Shown here one piece after another: positions 18,123 through 28,405 of a stretch of DNA of 64,000 bases. The notes beneath the pieces are model-generated. The model was not told the origin of the DNA and did not search any database. It was given only the letters and a program-made list of their open reading frames with translations. The first letter of the stretch is position 1. Each line of letters opens with the position of its first letter. The position numbers and the translations under genes were made by a program. Origin of the DNA: an uncultured Bacteroidales bacterium (GTDB lineage Bacteria; Bacteroidota; Bacteroidia; Bacteroidales; Marinilabiliaceae); assembly GCA_937892095.1 (NCBI GenBank), contig CALAVC010000151.1, positions 26,261 to 90,260 of the forward strand. Direction: 5' to 3'.

Positions 18123-18709
18123 AAGATTTAGCAGAAAAACCATACGACGTTGACGATATGCGTATGGCTGTCGACACGCTCCGCAAAGGAGGTGTGATAC
18201 TCTACCCAACCGACACTGTGTGGGGGCTCGGTTGTGATGCCACCAATGCCGCTGCGGTAGAGAAAGTGTTTGCCATAAAACATCGACCTGATAACAAAAG
18301 CATGTTGGTGCTTGTCGATAGTACCGACCGTGCAAAGATGTATGCCGATGGACTGACCGACGTGGCTTGTGACCTAATGGAAATGAGCGACAAGCCATTG
18401 ACACTCGTTATCGATGGTGCTAAAAATATAGACAAGAAACTCGTTGCAGACGATGGCTCTGTTGGCATACGTGTTACGCGCGAAAAGTTTAGTCACGATC
18501 TCTGTTATCGACTAGGACGCCCCATTGTGTCGACATCTGTCAACATAAGCAGTCAGCCAGCGGCAAAGGTGTTTGCAGATATTTCGCCCGAAATGTTAGA
18601 GACAGTCGATTATGTGGTGAAGTATCGGCAGGGCGACAAAAGGCAAAGTAAGCCATCGTCCATAATAAAGTTAAAAGCCGATGGGCAAATAACAATCATC
18701 AGACAATAG
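18119..18709 (+). CDS. Threonylcarbamoyl-AMP synthase (Sua5/YciO/YrdC family)
   Basis: Makes L-threonylcarbamoyl-AMP from threonine, bicarbonate and ATP, the donor for t6A at position 37 of ANN-decoding tRNAs. It has 196 residues, i.e. the YrdC-like domain alone without the Sua5 C-terminal domain. Signatures are GGVILYPTDTVWGLGCDATN, KHRPDNKSMLVLV (the KxR element), DGSVGIRV and STSVNISSQPA (SxN). The start at 18119 is set by the ATGA overlap with the GH43 stop; the frame is open from 18092. Close to TsaC/YwlC; the name within the family is not certain. Confidence 0.93.
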   Translation: MKDLAEKPYDVDDMRMAVDTLRKGGVILYPTDTVWGLGCDATNAAAVEKVFAIKHRPDNKSMLVLVDSTDRAKMYADGLTDVACDLMEMSDKPLTLVIDGAKNIDKKLVADDGSVGIRVTREKFSHDLCYRLGRPIVSTSVNISSQPAAKVFADISPEMLETVDYVVKYRQGDKRQSKPSSIIKLKADGQITIIRQ

Positions 18710-18753
18710 CAACACAACAACATAACAACAACATAACAACAACACAACAACAA
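18707..18753 (+). repeat. AAC-rich simple repeat in an intergenic spacer
   Basis: The spacer between the two coding regions is built almost only of A and C, from reiterated AACAAC, ACAACAAC and ATAACAAC units with one T in two of them. It lies immediately before the thioesterase ATG. Such a leader is unstructured and could favour ribosome entry in a genus without Shine-Dalgarno use, but this is inference; it may also be slippage-generated. Confidence 0.8.
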
Positions 18754-18754
18754 G

Positions 18755-19204
18755 ATGAAAAAAGAGTATCCGATAGACATTCTGAGCTATCAGTTCCCGG
18801 TCAAAGTCCCGGTCCAAATCAGGTTTAGCGATGTCGATGGCTTCGGCCATGTCAACAACAACGCCATGCAAACCTACTTCGACCTTGGGCGTGCTGAATA
18901 TATGTCGTATGTTGTCGGCAACGACTTCTACGAACATTCCGACACGCTCATCATAGCCAACTATACTACCGATTTTTTGCGTCAGGTGCATTTTGACGAC
19001 AAAATCGAAGTACGTACTGCGGTCTATCATGTCGGTAACAAGAGCGTCAAAATAATTACGGCTCTTGTCGACACTGCTTCGCAAGACGTATGTGCGGTGT
19101 CTGATGCAGTAATGGTTGGCTGCAACATGCAAAGCCAAAAAAGTGTAGTCTTGCCCGACCTTTGGAGGCAAAAAATTGAGCAGAGAGAAGGACGTAAGTT
19201 CTGA
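18755..19204 (+). CDS. Acyl-CoA thioesterase, hotdog fold (4HBT/YbgC-like)
   Basis: A 149-residue cytoplasmic single-hotdog protein that probably hydrolyses acyl-CoA or acyl-ACP thioesters. The active-site segment RFSDVDGFGHVNNNAMQTYF contains the Asp and the HVNN element typical of 4-hydroxybenzoyl-CoA-type thioesterases; DFLRQVHFDDKIEVRTAVYH is the second conserved strand pair. It follows the threonylcarbamoyl-AMP synthase after a 45-base AAC-rich spacer. Substrate specificity cannot be deduced. Confidence 0.88.
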   Translation: MKKEYPIDILSYQFPVKVPVQIRFSDVDGFGHVNNNAMQTYFDLGRAEYMSYVVGNDFYEHSDTLIIANYTTDFLRQVHFDDKIEVRTAVYHVGNKSVKIITALVDTASQDVCAVSDAVMVGCNMQSQKSVVLPDLWRQKIEQREGRKF

Positions 19205-19245
19205 AAACATTTTGTTTTAGCGCAACACTTTTAAATTAGTTTGCG

Positions 19246-19253
19246 TACCTTTG
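19246..19253 (+). promoter_or_regulatory. Promoter -7 box (TACCTTTG) for the polyprenyl synthetase gene
   Basis: TACCTTTG fits TAnnTTTG and ends 8 bases before the ATG at 19262, so the transcript would be nearly leaderless. The upstream -33 element is weak. Confidence 0.5.
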
Positions 19254-19261
19254 GTAACAAT

Positions 19262-20236
19262 ATGATTTCTTACGAAAATATACTATTGAACGTCGAAAAA
19301 TGGCTTTCAGAGATAGATTGCGCTCATGAGCCTCGGAATCTCTACGAGCCAATAGACTACTCTTTGTCGCTCGGCGGAAAGCGATTGCGCCCAGTGCTAT
19401 GTCTTTCGGCATGTTCACTTTTCAGAGACGATTATGAAAGTGCACGTTGGTGTGCGCTCGCCATAGAAGTGTTTCATAACTTCACTCTTCTTCATGACGA
19501 CGTGATGGACAAAGCCGGCATTCGCCGTGGCAAACCGACTGTCGTTGCCAAGTATGGACTCAATACAGCCATCTTGTCGGGCGATGCTATGCTCATTGAA
19601 GCCTATCGCCTTTTGTCGCTAACCGACTCACCCTCGTACCCTCTCGTGTGCGATGTGTTTAGTCAGACAGCAATGCAAGTGTGCGAAGGTCAGCAATACG
19701 ACATGGATTTTGAAAATCGTACCGACGTGTCGACCGAGGAGTATTTAAATATGATTCGTCTGAAAACGGCAGTCCTCTTGGCCGCATCGCTTAAGATGGG
19801 TGCGCTCATCGGTGGAGCCTCGCTCTGCGACGTCGAAGCACTCTACGAATATGGCATACAGCTTGGCATCGCTTTTCAAATTCAAGACGACTTGCTCGAT
19901 ACCTTTGGCGATGAAAAAACCTTTGGCAAGACCATAGGCGGCGACATAATGAGTAATAAGAAAACATTCTTGCTCACCACAGCGCTCGAACGTGCCACAA
20001 CCGAACAGCGTCTTGAACTCGCAAGTTGGCTTAGTCTGACCGACCCTGTGCGCGAAGAAAAAATAGAAGGCGTACGAAACTTGTTTATTGCCACTAGAGC
20101 GCGCGAAGTTGCGCAAGCCAAAATAGAAAGCCTATACTCTAAGGCAATGAACGATTTGCGAGCCATGGACATAACAGCCGAAGGTAAGCGAATGTTTATC
20201 GATAGTGCTGAAAAACTATTTCATCGTACCAAGTGA
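19262..20236 (+). CDS. Polyprenyl (trans-isoprenyl) diphosphate synthase
   Basis: Head-to-tail prenyltransferase of 324 residues that extends an allylic diphosphate with isopentenyl diphosphate. Both aspartate-rich motifs are present: LLHDDVMDKAGIRRG (DDxxD at about 79-83) and FQIQDDLLDTFGD (about 208-220), with the substrate lysine block SLGGKRLRP upstream. Residues before the first DDxxD (HNFTLLHDD) bear on chain length, but I cannot say whether the product is a geranyl-, farnesyl- or longer chain. I use the ATG at 19262; the TTG at 19241 lies inside the promoter. A long-chain product would serve menaquinone synthesis. It precedes atpD by 73 bases. Confidence 0.92.
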   Translation: MISYENILLNVEKWLSEIDCAHEPRNLYEPIDYSLSLGGKRLRPVLCLSACSLFRDDYESARWCALAIEVFHNFTLLHDDVMDKAGIRRGKPTVVAKYGLNTAILSGDAMLIEAYRLLSLTDSPSYPLVCDVFSQTAMQVCEGQQYDMDFENRTDVSTEEYLNMIRLKTAVLLAASLKMGALIGGASLCDVEALYEYGIQLGIAFQIQDDLLDTFGDEKTFGKTIGGDIMSNKKTFLLTTALERATTEQRLELASWLSLTDPVREEKIEGVRNLFIATRAREVAQAKIESLYSKAMNDLRAMDITAEGKRMFIDSAEKLFHRTK

Positions 20237-20288
20237 GGCACCAGACTCTTCTCTCCGTCGCAAAATATTATTTCACAAAAGCAGATAA

Positions 20289-21823
<1,535 letters not shown>

Positions 21824-21824
<1 letters not shown>

Positions 21825-22081
21825 TGGAACGTACGGCATTGAACCTCGAAATCGTGTCGCCCGAAAGCGTAGTCTATAGTGGCGACATAGAATTGGTCGA
21901 GCTCCCCGGTAAACGCGGACGTTTCACCATTCTCCGTGGACATGCGCCCATCATATCCTCTCTCTCCGAGGGTCAGATACGTGTCCGCCCAATCGGCTCT
22001 GCCGAAGACAAGTCTTTCGACTGCAAAGCAGGCTACGTAGAGTGTACAGACAATAAAGTCTCTGTCTTGCTCAACGCGTAA
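21824..22081 (+). CDS. atpC: ATP synthase F1 subunit epsilon (short form)
   Basis: Central-stalk subunit of 85 residues: only the N-terminal beta-sandwich is present (LNLEIVSPESVVYSGDIELV, PGKRGRFTILRGHAPIISSL, GYVECTDNKVSVLLNA). The C-terminal two-helix domain that lets epsilon inhibit ATP hydrolysis in Escherichia coli is missing. Short epsilon subunits are usual in Bacteroidota, so this is not taken as a truncation. It shares a base with the atpD stop and is followed by a good terminator. Confidence 0.95.
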
Positions 22082-22104
22082 AAATAAGTTTTTAAACCAT
22101 AGTA

Positions 22105-22138
22105 ATCCTCTTGACTTATTGTCGAGAGGATTTTTTTA
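22105..22138 (+). terminator. Terminator of atpD-atpC
   Basis: A 12-bp stem (22105-22116 with 22122-22133, one G-T pair), a 5-base loop and a run of seven T residues. It lies 23 bases past the atpC stop. Confidence 0.92.
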
Positions 22139-22172
22139 TTAACGCAGTATAAGTCTACTTTGAAATGTAGAA

Positions 22173-22209
22173 CTAAAAACGAGAGGTCGTACGTACCGAC
22201 CTCTCGTTT
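22173..22209 (-). terminator. Terminator of the giant YD-repeat protein gene
   Basis: A perfect 13-bp inverted repeat (22177-22189 with 22197-22209, 7-base loop) followed by TTTTTAG in the minus direction. It faces the atpC terminator across the convergent gap. Confidence 0.88.
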
Positions 22210-22233
22210 GGTAAATCTTAGTGCCAAAATATT

Positions 22234-25200
22234 CTACTTCACAATTATCAGTTTGCCACCCCTGACATATAGCCCTTGACGAAGCAGCCTAATATCTTTG
22301 CCCACACATTTGCCACCAAGGTCATATATCATATTATCTTGTGAAGGTTCGTTTGCGCTCGTAGCGCATAGTTGTGTCGGGTTTTCATCGTCTTCTTCCA
22401 AAATGTTGGCAATCACGGTTTCGGCATAGGCAGAAAGCACATACTTCGTACCGTTGTGATAGTAATATTCTATTCTGCTAAGGTCGTTTTGTCCGTCATA
22501 TTGCCAAATGGTCTTGTAGGCCTCCACCCAATCTCCTTCGTTGTCATTGGCAGTGTTGTCCCACGTGTATACAACCGAGCACGTTTTATTACCATTCTCG
22601 TCATATTCTGTAATCTCTTTTTCTGTGCCGACAATTGCCGTATGGCTTTCGAGAGTGCGCAGAATGGTGTAGATTATGCCATCCTTGTCGTCGTAACTGT
22701 GCTCTGCCTGATATTCTCCCACTTTGCTCCAAGTCTCTTTGCGACTATCGTATGCGTATTCAGTAATATTGATGGGATTGCCTATCGTGTCGCACGTGAA
22801 CTCTTGTCGGCGTACCGCTGTCCATGCGTCAGACGATAGGTCGTAGTCGTAGGTGACCGATGTCGTTTGCACGCCATTTTCGTCATACGTCAGTTCTTCT
22901 TTTTGACTATTGTCCGATGATAGCTTCACTTCTTCAATCGGTGTCTTAATCATTGCTCCGCCTGACGTATACGATATTTTGTAATAGCCTGTATAGAGCC
23001 AATCTTGTGTGCCCGTAAACCACGTATATTCCTTCTGACTTACTATGGTGTCGTTTCCGTCGTATGTAAGTTCCATTTTCTGACGTCCCGTAAGGCTCCA
23101 CTCATCGTCCACCCATTCAGAGTTCTCGATCATAATTGTGTTGCCTAAGCTGTCGTAGGTGTAGGCCGTCAGATACACGTCGTCCAGGATGCCTTCGTAG
23201 ACAAGATTAGATTTTTCGTAAGTGGCCGTTTTTACCCATGTTCCTGTTGCTGTACTATATGTATATTCATGTCGAGCCGTCTCTACGTAGTTGTCGTCTA
23301 AGACATATTCGGTCTTAGAGCCTTTCGTCGGCTTCCATTCTCCACTCTCGTAGCTATGCCTTATTTGTGCTGTAAGATTGCCAAATAGGTCATACTCTTC
23401 AGTGTTATATATGGTGTAGTTCGATATGACACCCAAAAAGAGTGTACGGTTTATTCCGTTGTCATACATAGTCGTATTGGTAAGCATCCATTGAGCTGCC
23501 GCATAGTTGTAGTCGTACGAGTCGAGACGAACTTTTTTGCCAATCTCATCATACGTATAATCATATCTATAGCCATAGTTGCACCTCCACGTAACCCCAT
23601 CGCTCATAAGGGAATAGGCTACGTTTTCTACGATGTCATTGTGTTCGTTGCGAATGGTTTCAGATTTCTGTGCACTTGTCGCCGACGATACGCTATAAGT
23701 TGCGCTATACGTCTTTACGCTATACGACCCACTGTCAGTATGATAATATTTGATTTCCTCTGTCGGCTCATAGCGTTCGAGGGCTTCATAATATTTTTCA
23801 ACTTTGCTGCTTAGGGTGCGTCCGTTGTCATCGAAACTTTGTGTCGTGCGCAGTGCTTTGACAAGCGCACCTTGGATCTTATCCCAATTCTTCCGTTCAG
23901 AATATATCAAGTTCCCTGTCGTGTCATATATATTTTCGCACAAGTAGCCACTGCCCGACGATAGCTCCCATGCGTTATTTGCCTTGTTATATTTGGCCAC
24001 GAAGGTCGGCTCTTCGGTCGGCTCATTGGTGGCGTAGCCATACACGTCGCGTGTCTGTTCGTCAAACGAACCATCTGAATAAACTGAGTAGATGGCTTCG
24101 ACAACTCGTCCGTAGTCGTCGTAGGTATACGAATATTTTGAACCCTCTGTGCTTACGAAGCTTTCTGTGCCCGACTCGTCAATGTTGTATGTCGTAATTA
24201 GAGTATGACAACCGTTGCGGTCGTTGACATAGGCACAGCGTGCCGTGTTTTTATATGTCTGTGTCGACTGGTCATATACTTGTTTTATTGCTCCTGTTAT
24301 ATAACCATTTGCATCGCGAGTGTACGATAGTCGATAGCCCGAGCGCGAACTTTCTGTCCAGCCATTGTCATACGTGTCGCTAATCGTCATGATTGCTCTT
24401 CCAGCCTCGTCGTAGTAAGTCTCCGTCTTGCTGTCTGAAGTTTCTTTAGATGCGTATGCAAGGAATGCTTTGCCCTCTTCGGCCACGTAAAGATCGAGCG
24501 ATGCATCCGACGTGTTGGTAATCGTTACGTCGACGTTGTCGGTAGAAAATGCGTAGCCCACGTAGCCTGCCGTCGAACTTTGAGGCACGAACATGCAGTA
24601 TGTGTAACCTGCGCGGACAGGAAATTTTAGCACTCCCAAGCCGAGCTTGTTTAGCTTGCCTTTCTGCGAATGCTCTGCGCTTTCGCTAATGGCTGTGGTG
24701 TAGGCAGTCAGATCCCAACTGTCGGTGGCTGTAGAATATTCTGCTCCAAGTGCCAATTGCTCCAAGTTGGGCAATACGGCTTTGCCTATGTAGCGACCGT
24801 TGGCGTTGAGGTTGCTCAGCGAGCAAGAGAGAATGCCGTCCGTGTTGCCTAAGATTCCATCGGTTAGGTCGGGGTAGACACCCACATACTCAAAGCCTAC
24901 AACGCTTGTCTTGCTGCTCGTCAGTCGGTTTTCGTCGCCCAATGGGAACTCTACAACGTATGGAACGTAGTTCGACATTATGCGCAAAATCATGTAAATG
25001 TATCCGTTTTGTGCGACGTCCATGTTCATCTGATATTTGCTATTGTCGAACACCAACCAGTTGCCCATCTCGTTGGCTGACGTACCTACCGATGCTTTGG
25101 GTGCCAAGTTGGTTGAGTTGATAAAATAATCTGCTGCAAACTCTTCGCTTCCAATGGTTACTTTGTCGTATGTGCCTATGTTGACACTTACGAGCTTTGC

Positions 25201-27786
25201 TTTCACCTCGTTGTTTGGGTAGAACTTTGTCGACTCCGTCTGCACAAACGTACACGTAGAGTTGAACGTCTCGTTACTCGTCCGAAGCACCGAAGTGCCG
25301 TCGGCAGTAACAATGCTGTCGGCCACCACTGTGCCGTTTTCTATGTATGCATCGCCCTTCTCGGTTGTCGCAAAGGCATAGTCATATTTGCGAATAGCTT
25401 CCCACTGACCACTTATTGCACTCTCGGCATGATGTGTTTCGGCAATCATGTTGCCATTTTCGGCATATTCGTAGTCTATGCGCACAGGTGCTTCGTAGGC
25501 GTTTGTCTCGGGGTTGAATGTCTGGGTGAGTGCACTCGCAATCTTGTCGTCGTTTGCATATTCGTTTTCTGCAATCCGACCCGCTGTCTGAACCCACTCG
25601 CCCGTAGTCTTTTCGTATGTGAAATACTCATCGAGTGTCGAGCCTCCGTGCTCATCGTATGTGTGGACTTCTTTTTTGCCAAAAATGTATGCACTTTTGG
25701 TCGAGTCGTACGACTTGCTGATGTACGACAGTGTTCGCCCAGCAGAGTCGGTCTCTATTTCCCAAGAGTTGCCTGTGGTCAAGTGCCAACTATTGTCGGC
25801 CGTCAGCCACGTGTATGTCTCCGACAGTATTAAATTGTCGTTTTCGTCGTGTTTGACAACTGTTTTTGTCGTGCCGCTAATCGACGTTTCGCATAGTGTG
25901 TGTGCAGTCTGATTGCCCGAATAGTCATAGGAGTATTTTACGATTTCGTATTCGTAGAACACCTTTGCTTTCTTGTCAAGATATTTTGTCGTTCGAAGTG
26001 TCTGACGTCCGAGATTGTCATATTCATATTCGGTGGCGTTTCCTGCCGTCCACGTGTCGTCTACGTCGTATGTCATTGTTTGTGAGAGCGTTTCTTGTCC
26101 ACGTGTATTCTCCTCGTGAATCGTTAGCACTTTTTCTGTCATCTCGTAGCTCGTGTCTTCCCATAGGTATGTGTATCGCCACTCTTTGCCAATCTCAGGA
26201 TATGTGTAGTCGTAGTAGGTGTTGGATGTCAATATGTTGCTCTTGAATGTTAGGTCGGAATGTGGTTCGCCATTGTCGTACACGTAGGTGTATATTGCCG
26301 TTGGGTGCCAGTCGCCAGAGCGTAGTCGCCAGCCATATGTCGTCATGTTGGTTTTGCGTCCCACTTCGTCATATTCATACGATGTGTGTGTAGAGCCTAT
26401 CCATGCCGTGTCGCTCTGAGTGCGACTATATTCTCTTTCGGCCACTAATCTGTCCGCCGAGTCATACACCTTCTCTTCCAAGCCCGATTCGTACCATAGG
26501 CTTTCCGTTTGGTTGTAAGAACGGGTTAGGGCTTTAATCTCTCGTCCTTTCTCATCGTATGTCGGGACTCTTTGCTTGCTCAGTTTGTCCCAATAGTAGT
26601 TTGTGCTCCACGTGTATGTGGTGCGTGTGTTTGTCTCCAAGTCATATTCATAGCGATAGTATCCAGAGTGAGACTTGTTTTTCCAACAAGCATTCTCTGC
26701 ATCCCATACTCTGAGTGCGGTGCTGATAACGCGTAGCTTGTTGTCGTAGTTCGTATACTCTTGATAGCCTACGCCAACCCACGCTGTGTCGGCATATTCG
26801 TAGTTAGCACTCATGTTTATCATGCCGAATTGGTCATATCCATATTCTTGCTTTAGTGTGGGCAAGAACGTGTCGTCCGATTGCTTGACGTATGTTATGC
26901 GACTAACTACTTTGTCGTTTTCGTTATATTCGAGGTCGTACTTATATTCCACTGGGTCGCCCCATACGGGTGCCGAAAGTCCGAAGCCATATACTTCGTT
27001 GAGTATCTGATGGTCCGAATCGTCTACTCTGCTAATCTCTCTATCCGTAAGTGTATATTCTTCTTTTTCGGAGTCGTAGGTGTACCACGAGATTGTAGAC
27101 ATTTTGTTTGCGTCGGAAGCAACCACTTCGCGCCTATATTCGCTCACCAATACGCTGTCTGTATATCCACGACCAATATACGTGTCTCCGTCTGTTGCAA
27201 TGTCATATCTTACCGAACCGCTCAGAGTCTTGACTCCGTTTGTAAGTTCGTATGTGTCGACCACTGTTGGGTTGCCATCAGAGTTGTATGTGGTCAGCAC
27301 ATATTCGTCGTCGGTTATCTTGCCAAGTTCGTTAATCTGTTTTTGTTTGTTGGCTTGCTCGTCATATGTGTACGATGTGTTTTCTACAACGACCCATTCT
27401 TGCCCGAAAAGCATAAGGGTCTCTGTCGATAATAGTTGTAGTTCGTCATCGTAAACTTCGGTCTTCTGACTATAGTCGCGCCATACGTTGCCGTCCCAAA
27501 CCTTAGTATAAATCAATAAACTATTTCCTTTCCAGCTATATGTGGCATACTTGTCTGGCGCCCAACTCATGGTTGCTGCACGCCAAACGGAGTCGGTCCG
27601 TAGGGTTAATTCTCCTTGCTTATCGTACTTAAATTCAGTTTTGCTTTTATTCGTTTTGTTGGCGTTGTAAGTATAAATGGCAGTAGTCCGAAATATTTCA
27701 TCCGCAGGTTGGGCCGCCGCGCCAACGGAAATGCACGTTAGCAGAACGACTGTAAAGATTATATTTATATAGGTGAAAGTTTTCAT
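22234..27786 (-). CDS. Giant secreted YD-type repeat protein with C-terminal sorting tail
   Basis: An 1850-residue exported protein. The signal peptide is the hydrophobic N terminus ending near VGAAAQ. Two long blocks of tyrosine/aspartate repeats follow (about residues 30-840 and 1115-1790), each unit of roughly 40-55 residues carrying variants of Y(E/T)YDE.GR.T or YDENGN and an aromatic W...(S/T)..EY strand, as in RHS/YD-repeat proteins. Between them, about residues 845-1115, lies a non-repetitive domain (for example NYVPYVVEFPLGDENRLT, then GYTYCMFVPQSSTAGYVGYA). The end, IYDLGGKCVG then GLYVRGGKLIIVK, is a type IX-style sorting tail like that of the protein at 4200. No RHS core motif or C-terminal toxin is visible, so a shell-like or adhesive surface role is more likely than a polymorphic toxin. 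Single gene with a strong promoter and terminator. Confidence 0.85.
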   Translation of the reverse strand: MKTFTYINIIFTVVLLTCISVGAAAQPADEIFRTTAIYTYNANKTNKSKTEFKYDKQGELTLRTDSVWRAATMSWAPDKYATYSWKGNSLLIYTKVWDGNVWRDYSQKTEVYDDELQLLSTETLMLFGQEWVVVENTSYTYDEQANKQKQINELGKITDDEYVLTTYNSDGNPTVVDTYELTNGVKTLSGSVRYDIATDGDTYIGRGYTDSVLVSEYRREVVASDANKMSTISWYTYDSEKEEYTLTDREISRVDDSDHQILNEVYGFGLSAPVWGDPVEYKYDLEYNENDKVVSRITYVKQSDDTFLPTLKQEYGYDQFGMINMSANYEYADTAWVGVGYQEYTNYDNKLRVISTALRVWDAENACWKNKSHSGYYRYEYDLETNTRTTYTWSTNYYWDKLSKQRVPTYDEKGREIKALTRSYNQTESLWYESGLEEKVYDSADRLVAEREYSRTQSDTAWIGSTHTSYEYDEVGRKTNMTTYGWRLRSGDWHPTAIYTYVYDNGEPHSDLTFKSNILTSNTYYDYTYPEIGKEWRYTYLWEDTSYEMTEKVLTIHEENTRGQETLSQTMTYDVDDTWTAGNATEYEYDNLGRQTLRTTKYLDKKAKVFYEYEIVKYSYDYSGNQTAHTLCETSISGTTKTVVKHDENDNLILSETYTWLTADNSWHLTTGNSWEIETDSAGRTLSYISKSYDSTKSAYIFGKKEVHTYDEHGGSTLDEYFTYEKTTGEWVQTAGRIAENEYANDDKIASALTQTFNPETNAYEAPVRIDYEYAENGNMIAETHHAESAISGQWEAIRKYDYAFATTEKGDAYIENGTVVADSIVTADGTSVLRTSNETFNSTCTFVQTESTKFYPNNEVKAKLVSVNIGTYDKVTIGSEEFAADYFINSTNLAPKASVGTSANEMGNWLVFDNSKYQMNMDVAQNGYIYMILRIMSNYVPYVVEFPLGDENRLTSSKTSVVGFEYVGVYPDLTDGILGNTDGILSCSLSNLNANGRYIGKAVLPNLEQLALGAEYSTATDSWDLTAYTTAISESAEHSQKGKLNKLGLGVLKFPVRAGYTYCMFVPQSSTAGYVGYAFSTDNVDVTITNTSDASLDLYVAEEGKAFLAYASKETSDSKTETYYDEAGRAIMTISDTYDNGWTESSRSGYRLSYTRDANGYITGAIKQVYDQSTQTYKNTARCAYVNDRNGCHTLITTYNIDESGTESFVSTEGSKYSYTYDDYGRVVEAIYSVYSDGSFDEQTRDVYGYATNEPTEEPTFVAKYNKANNAWELSSGSGYLCENIYDTTGNLIYSERKNWDKIQGALVKALRTTQSFDDNGRTLSSKVEKYYEALERYEPTEEIKYYHTDSGSYSVKTYSATYSVSSATSAQKSETIRNEHNDIVENVAYSLMSDGVTWRCNYGYRYDYTYDEIGKKVRLDSYDYNYAAAQWMLTNTTMYDNGINRTLFLGVISNYTIYNTEEYDLFGNLTAQIRHSYESGEWKPTKGSKTEYVLDDNYVETARHEYTYSTATGTWVKTATYEKSNLVYEGILDDVYLTAYTYDSLGNTIMIENSEWVDDEWSLTGRQKMELTYDGNDTIVSQKEYTWFTGTQDWLYTGYYKISYTSGGAMIKTPIEEVKLSSDNSQKEELTYDENGVQTTSVTYDYDLSSDAWTAVRRQEFTCDTIGNPINITEYAYDSRKETWSKVGEYQAEHSYDDKDGIIYTILRTLESHTAIVGTEKEITEYDENGNKTCSVVYTWDNTANDNEGDWVEAYKTIWQYDGQNDLSRIEYYYHNGTKYVLSAYAETVIANILEEDDENPTQLCATSANEPSQDNMIYDLGGKCVGKDIRLLRQGLYVRGGKLIIVK

Positions 27787-27808
27787 AAGTCACGAGATTA
27801 TGCGACTG

Positions 27809-27838
27809 CAAATATAGTCATAAGTAGTTGTATATCAA
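27809..27838 (-). promoter_or_regulatory. Promoter of the YD-repeat protein gene (TTG-N19-TATATTTG)
   Basis: This is the best promoter in the window. On the minus strand TTG (27836-27838) is followed by 19 bases and TATATTTG (27809-27816), a full match to the Bacteroidota -33/-7 consensus. It lies 23 bases before the start codon. Confidence 0.75.
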
Positions 27839-27930
27839 CCACAAATACCTTGCCATTGATACCTTTTGCATACGATAATCACGTAAGTTTTGTTTGTAAT
27901 TAAATATGTTTTATGTGTCCCGAATGTCAT

Positions 27931-27983
27931 CATAATAAAAAACACAAGAACTTACGGAATCTTTGTGTTTCGGTAAGTTCTTG
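27931..27983 (-). terminator. Terminator of the carrier/E1/JAMM operon
   Basis: An 11-bp perfect stem (27945-27955 with 27973-27983, 17-base loop) is followed in the minus direction by TGTTTTTTATT. It lies about 26 bases beyond the JAMM gene stop. A run of eight G residues (27997-28004, C on the coding strand) sits between stop and stem. Confidence 0.75.
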
Positions 27984-28008
27984 CGCTTGTCTATGTGGGG
28001 GGGGCAGT

Positions 28009-28401
28009 TTAGCCTTCGTAGTGGATTTCTTTGTCGACAACTTTATTATTGACAATCTTGAAAGAGTTGAGGTGTATGCCTTCGTGAAGCGAAAGAATGG
28101 CATAGCGAATGTCGGGATCGTTGGCAAGTCGAAGGTCTTCGGCAGAGGGGCGTGAGGGCGAGGCGGGGTGGCTATGCCAATTGGCAAGGATTTGCAAGCC
28201 ATTGTCTCGGGCATAGCGAAGGGCGGCAAATTGCTCTCGTGGAGCAAACGAAAAGTGTTCGGGCGAGTGGTCTGTGTTTTCCATTGGGTAGTGGTGTGTT
28301 ACTTCGCCATTGTTGCCCATCAGGTAGCCACACGATTCGTTTGGTGCGTCTTTGCGAGCTTGGCTGATGAGCTCTGCTATGATTTCAGGAGTTATGTGCA
28401 T
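28009..28401 (-). CDS. JAMM/MPN-family metallopeptidase of a sulfur-carrier system
   Basis: A 130-residue zinc isopeptidase-fold protein. The complete JAMM motif is present: Glu22 (NESCGYLMG), His76 and His78 (NWHSHP), Ser81, and Asp89, with exactly ten residues between the second histidine and the aspartate. Prokaryotic relatives (Mec+ with CysO, QbsD with QbsE, HcyD with HcyS) remove residues that follow the diglycine of ThiS-like proteins, or release an amino acid from them. The partner encoded two genes upstream ends GGGAL, so trimming of Ala-Leu is the natural prediction. The start is 4 bases after the stop of the E1 gene. Cytoplasmic. Confidence 0.92.
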   Translation of the reverse strand: MHITPEIIAELISQARKDAPNESCGYLMGNNGEVTHHYPMENTDHSPEHFSFAPREQFAALRYARDNGLQILANWHSHPASPSRPSAEDLRLANDPDIRYAILSLHEGIHLNSFKIVNNKVVDKEIHYEG

Positions 28402-28405
28402 AGGC

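Noticed and set aside
22234..27786. RHS-type polymorphic toxin
   Set aside because: YD repeats are present, but I see no RHS core signature, no C-terminal toxin domain and no immunity gene; the end is a sorting tail.
27997..28004. Run of eight G (C on the coding strand) as a phase-variation tract
   Set aside because: It lies after the JAMM stop codon and before the terminator, so slippage would not change any protein.
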